Virus record (IMG/VR): IMGVR_UViG_3300044958_000137
Coordinates: 1-21,321 of that record
Reading direction: 5' to 3' (one strand)
Length of the DNA stretch: 21,321 nt
Source: a virus
The notes beneath the pieces are model-generated. The model had not been told where the DNA came from. It worked only from the letters and a program-made list of their open reading frames with translations, and ran no database searches. Both the position numbers and the translations under genes were made by a program. Positions 18,630 to 21,321 of the stretch are shown here, in pieces; position 1 is the first letter of the stretch, and each line of letters starts with the position of its first letter.

Positions 18630-19621
18630 TATAATCTCCAGTTATCTCTATTTTTATATATTTTAAGGACTTCTTTTAGTATATCACCTTTAATGATGGT
18701 ATTATATCCAACAGTTCCAGGCTGTGTATTTACTTCTAGAACATATGGTCTTTCTTTTTCTCTATTTTTAGATGGAATTAAATCTATACCAAGCCAACCT
18801 CCTCTTGGTTTCATGGCTTTTAAAACAATTTCTACTTCCATTTTTTCTAACTCTGTTAATTCCATTTTCTCTGGTTCAGAGCCTTGATGCACATTACTTC
18901 TAAAATCACCAGATGGAACTGGTCTTTTCATTGCACCATGTATTTTACCAGCAAGAACTATAACTCTAATATCATATTCAAGAGGAATAAACTCTTGAAT
19001 AATCATTCCTCTTTGTTGATTCAATCTTGTTATTAATTGTGTTGTAGCAAGTAATTGTGTTTCATTTTCAATTTTAATAACACCAACACCACCAGTTCCT
19101 AATTGTGTTTTAAGAATAACTGGAAACTTTGTATTTAATCTTTCATAGACATCTTTAGATTTTTCTGGACTATTTAATAGAAGTGTATTGGGTTGTTTTG
19201 CACCAACCTTTTTAAGAGTAACATATGTTCTCCATTTATCTGCACACAATAAATGCACACCTAACGAATTAATTACAGTTACATCAGACTCTTCTAAATC
19301 ATATATCATACCTTGCCAGTTTACAAACTCATTTGATTTAGACCTATTGAATACTACAGTATTTTCATCTATTAAAAATTCTTTATCATCAGAGTCGTGT
19401 ATAAAAAGTTTATTATTTTTACGAGTTAAGTACGAGTCTTCAATTCTACATTTAAAACCTTCAAGTCCAAGTTCTTTTCCATACTTCACCATCTTGATTG
19501 CCATTTCTTCAGCTTCTGCTTTTGAGTCATCACCTACATTTTTTGCGTCATTAAATATTACGACAAAGCGATATGGTTTCTCATTATCTTGTTCTTTTAA
19601 AAATTCAGCAAATTTTCCCAT
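18629..19621 (-). CDS. RimK-like ATP-grasp ligase
   Basis: 330 residues. An N-terminal pre-ATP-grasp part (1-120) is followed by an ATP-grasp fold: FPVILKTQLGTGGVGVIKI (166-184, Gly-rich loop), MIIQEFIPLEYDIRVIVLAG (206-225), FRSNVHQG (240-247), GIDLIPS (278-284) and VLEVNTQPG (294-302) with the metal residues D280, E296 and N298. The segments EF-x-x-x-x-x-D-x-R, FR-x-N-x-x-x-G and EVN are those of RimK, which adds glutamates to ribosomal protein S6 in E. coli. The substrate here is unknown: ribosome, other protein or small molecule. One-base overlap with regA. Confidence 0.82.
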   Translation of the reverse strand: MGKFAEFLKEQDNEKPYRFVVIFNDAKNVGDDSKAEAEEMAIKMVKYGKELGLEGFKCRIEDSYLTRKNNKLFIHDSDDKEFLIDENTVVFNRSKSNEFVNWQGMIYDLEESDVTVINSLGVHLLCADKWRTYVTLKKVGAKQPNTLLLNSPEKSKDVYERLNTKFPVILKTQLGTGGVGVIKIENETQLLATTQLITRLNQQRGMIIQEFIPLEYDIRVIVLAGKIHGAMKRPVPSGDFRSNVHQGSEPEKMELTELEKMEVEIVLKAMKPRGGWLGIDLIPSKNREKERPYVLEVNTQPGTVGYNTIIKGDILKEVLKIYKNRDNWRL

Positions 19622-20025
19622 TAGTCTTCTTTTTTCTTACCGATATTATATTTTGTTTCTAATGTCCATTCATCTTTTTCTTTGAAAGATAAAATCTTAA
19701 TTTGACTTAGGGGAGCCATAGGTTCTAGGTCACCCTTTACCTCAATTAGTCCCCAATCGTTTAATAGTTTTGCAATTGTATTTCTTCTTGAAATATCATT
19801 TTCTGATAGATTTGTGTCCTTACCATCTAAAGCAAAAAGTTCTTTAAAATGTACAATATAATACTTTCCTTGCTTATGCAAGATATGACACGATTGATAT
19901 AATGTTCTTTCTTTTCTAGAAGCAACACCGATACGAGAAAGAGTTTCTCTTACCTTTAAGAAGTCATCTGGTTCTTTCAGAAGAACTTCTAGCATATGCT
20001 CTTGTTTCCAATTAATACTTTCCAT
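19621..20025 (-). CDS. regA: RegA translational repressor
   Basis: T4 RegA homologue, an RNA-binding protein that blocks translation of early phage mRNAs at their start sites. Clear blocks: LLKEPDDFLKVRETLSRIGVA, LYQSCHILHKQGKYYIVHFKELFALDG, DISRRNTIAKLLNDWGLIEV, and ILSFKEKDEWTLETKYNIG at the end. T4 RegA has 122 residues; from the ATG at 20025 (GGGTGG upstream) this one has 134, with about 10 extra at the N-terminus. A later ATG (19995) would match T4 length but has a weaker ribosome site. It follows gp62 as in T4 and overlaps its end. Confidence 0.93.
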   Translation of the reverse strand: MESINWKQEHMLEVLLKEPDDFLKVRETLSRIGVASRKERTLYQSCHILHKQGKYYIVHFKELFALDGKDTNLSENDISRRNTIAKLLNDWGLIEVKGDLEPMAPLSQIKILSFKEKDEWTLETKYNIGKKKED

Positions 20026-20407
20026 TTTTACCACCCTTAAATAAACTATTTTTTATAGTCTTTATTTGTTCTTTGGTCAGTATGGTAAGAGCAGACTTAG
20101 CCTTTTCATTACTATATCCATAAAACTCTTTAACATACTCAAGATTGCTTACTTTATTCGCTCTCAACCAAGGCGTAAATCTTTTACGCTTCCTGATACT
20201 ATTTAGTAAAAAATCAAACTGTAACTTCTTATCTAGGTGATGGTTTTGGTTCATCTCATTTGCATACATGATTGTATCTGGAAATCCAGATAGAGCTTTA
20301 TTTACGATAAACGGTGGATATTTTTTCTCCCATATTTCATCTTCGGTATCCATGAGAGCTTCTTTGGTGTAATTGATTGCATTTAAATAATCTTTTAATT
20401 CATACAT
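20012..20407 (-). CDS. 62: gp62 clamp-loader small subunit
   Basis: 131 residues; partner of gp44 in the loader of the gp45 sliding clamp. It has the form common in marine T4-like phages: YPPFIVNKALSGFPDTIMYANEMN (30-53), LDKKLQFDFLLNSIRKRKRFTPWLRANKV (about 58-86), VKEFYGYSNEKAKSALTILTKEQI. It is shorter than T4 gp62 (187) and lacks its C-terminal part. Its position directly before regA is the T4 order. gp44 is expected upstream, but an oxygenase gene and a partial ORF come first. Confidence 0.88.
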   Translation of the reverse strand: MYELKDYLNAINYTKEALMDTEDEIWEKKYPPFIVNKALSGFPDTIMYANEMNQNHHLDKKLQFDFLLNSIRKRKRFTPWLRANKVSNLEYVKEFYGYSNEKAKSALTILTKEQIKTIKNSLFKGGKNGKY

Positions 20408-20409
20408 AA

Positions 20410-20907
20410 TTAATCTCTTTTCACATTTGTTTTAAAAACGACACATGTTCTAAGTTCGTAACACCCTCTTGAAACTGCTTGAGCTTGATGTGGCTTACTT
20501 GCTGTAAACATTATCAGTCTATTTCCTTTATATCCAACAAGTTTATCATCTATGGTAGTTCCACCACCCCACGATTGTTTCCAATCTAATCTGGGGTAAT
20601 AAATGATGGTAAAATCACCATCATCTACATGTCTGTGTGGCTCAATTCCAAAGGTGTGAGCATTTAAATATACCCTCTCCATCTCAAGTTCTGGTTTATG
20701 TTTTTTAACTGCGTTCCAAATAGGGATAAGGTCACCATAGCCATTGTCATAACATTCTTGAGGATTGTGTCCACAAAATACATGCCAGTGTTTATTCACA
20801 CCATTCTTTACAGAATCATAGTTGTACTTCCAAGATACATCTCTCAGTTGTATATCAATAATTTCTGCAACATGAGGTTCTAATATATCATCAAATACTT
20901 CTATCAT
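20410..20907 (-). CDS. 2OG-Fe(II) oxygenase
   Basis: 165-residue dioxygenase: VYLNAHTFGIEPHRHVDDGDFTIIYYP (79-105) with the H-x-D site (H93/D95), WGGGTTIDD (113-121), GNRLIMFTASKPHQAQAVSRG with the distal H140, and YELRTCVVFKTN with R153 for 2OG. Complete and compact, with no extra domains. It sits between gp62 and a partial ORF, overlapping the latter (ATGA). The fourth and shortest oxygenase of the window; its substrate is unknown. Confidence 0.85.
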   Translation of the reverse strand: MIEVFDDILEPHVAEIIDIQLRDVSWKYNYDSVKNGVNKHWHVFCGHNPQECYDNGYGDLIPIWNAVKKHKPELEMERVYLNAHTFGIEPHRHVDDGDFTIIYYPRLDWKQSWGGGTTIDDKLVGYKGNRLIMFTASKPHQAQAVSRGCYELRTCVVFKTNVKRD

Positions 20908-21320
20908 TTGAATTTCACCCTTTCATATTCAGTTATATTTTCACCAAATATATGACACGACTTTAAAGGTATTTCTTTTACCATGTCCTCTTGTTGTTTT
21001 TCTTTAAACCATTTAAGTTTGGTTGGAATATGTTGAAAAACAGATTTTTCAACTGCAACAAATTTTGTTAAATTATTATTAAATAATACAATAAAAAACG
21101 GACAATCGTATTTAACAAGATATTTATCTTTACGACCTAAAAAATGTATCCACTTGTAATATCTAGGGTGTTCCTCTACCCAAGAGGTAGGCCCACTTCT
21201 TTCTACATCAATATGACAAACAGCCTTTCCATTAAAAAATATTCCTATATCAACATCAGAATACTTGCCTGGTATGTCATAAGGTTTAGCTATAAATTTA
21301 TGGTCATTACTTGTATCAAC
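20904..21320 (-). CDS. Partial ORF, possible nuclease-like protein, cut by window edge
   Basis: The minus-strand frame is open from 21320 to the TGA at 20906-20904 (138 residues), which overlaps the next ATG as ATGA. No start lies inside the visible part, so the 5' end is beyond the window. Visible pieces: YSDVDIGIFFNGKAVCHIDVERSG, then YYKWIHFLGRKDKYLVKYDCPFFIVLFNNN, KFVAVEKSVF and CHIFGENITEYERVKF. Acidic residues in DVDIG and HIDVE with following strands could be a restriction-endonuclease-like fold; this is a guess from pattern only. Confidence 0.65.
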   Translation of the reverse strand, partial: VDTSNDHKFIAKPYDIPGKYSDVDIGIFFNGKAVCHIDVERSGPTSWVEEHPRYYKWIHFLGRKDKYLVKYDCPFFIVLFNNNLTKFVAVEKSVFQHIPTKLKWFKEKQQEDMVKEIPLKSCHIFGENITEYERVKFK

Positions 21321-21321
21321 A

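Noticed and set aside
19188-19685. Plus-strand ORF of 165 codons
   Set aside because: Antisense of the RimK-like gene; Ser/Phe/Leu-rich with no domain, and the opposite frame has clear ATP-grasp motifs.
1-21321. tRNA genes and CRISPR arrays
   Set aside because: I saw no cloverleaf other than the tmRNA tRNA-like domain, and no regularly spaced direct repeats. A tRNAscan-SE run would settle tRNAs.

Overview
The window is a piece of a T4-like (myovirus) genome, almost certainly a marine phage of an alphaproteobacterium such as SAR11 or SAR116. Evidence for T4-type: gp32, the gp59 helicase loader and gp33 lie in a row, as in T4. RNase H, RegA and gp62 are present, along with PhoH and a GH24 lysozyme. 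Evidence for an alphaproteobacterial host: the DNA is very AT-rich, and a two-piece, circularly permuted tmRNA of the alphaproteobacterial layout is encoded.

Layout. One plus-strand ORF at the left edge (2-355) is the 3' end of a probable structural/tail gene. It meets the minus-strand block at a terminator hairpin (354-383). Everything else reads on the minus strand, mostly with 1-10 base overlaps. From left to right: gp32, a Rossmann-like protein, a small coiled-coil protein, gp59, a 2OG-Fe(II) oxygenase and gp33 (408-3687). Next come a PqqA-like peptide and the tmRNA (3749-4135). Then a second oxygenase, a RecB-like nuclease, serine hydroxymethyltransferase, lysozyme and PhoH (4154-7740). 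Then small conserved phage proteins, a SleB-type hydrolase and an HExxH protein (7839-9874), followed by small membrane and unknown genes (9876-11217). A structured intergenic region with a fused terminator/promoter follows (11218-11415). Then an entericidin-like lipoprotein, a half-size Na/Pi cotransporter, an outer-membrane barrel and a zf-CHCC-like peptide (11416-13187). Then DUF6433, RNase H, an oxygenase, two conserved proteins and bS21 (13187-16314). Then an envelope-protein cluster with two lipoproteins (16316-18304), and finally an ATP-grasp RimK-like ligase, RegA, gp62, a fourth oxygenase and a partial nuclease-like ORF (18369-21320).

How it works together. The core is a T4-style replication/recombination and late-transcription set. 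On it sit three accessory themes. The first is translation control: tmRNA, ribosomal protein bS21, a RimK-like ligase and RegA. The second is host metabolism: PqqA, SHMT, Na/Pi transport, PhoH and four 2OG-Fe(II) oxygenases. The third is envelope remodelling: several lipoproteins, small membrane proteins and a beta-barrel. Eight strong TTGACA-N16-19-TAnnnT promoter matches on the minus strand suggest transcription of most units by host sigma-70 RNA polymerase.

The most striking items are genes too short or non-coding to appear in a normal ORF scan: the permuted tmRNA with tag ANDNFAIEDYALAA, and directly behind it a 24-residue PqqA-like peptide with the E-x3-Y pair that becomes the PQQ cofactor.
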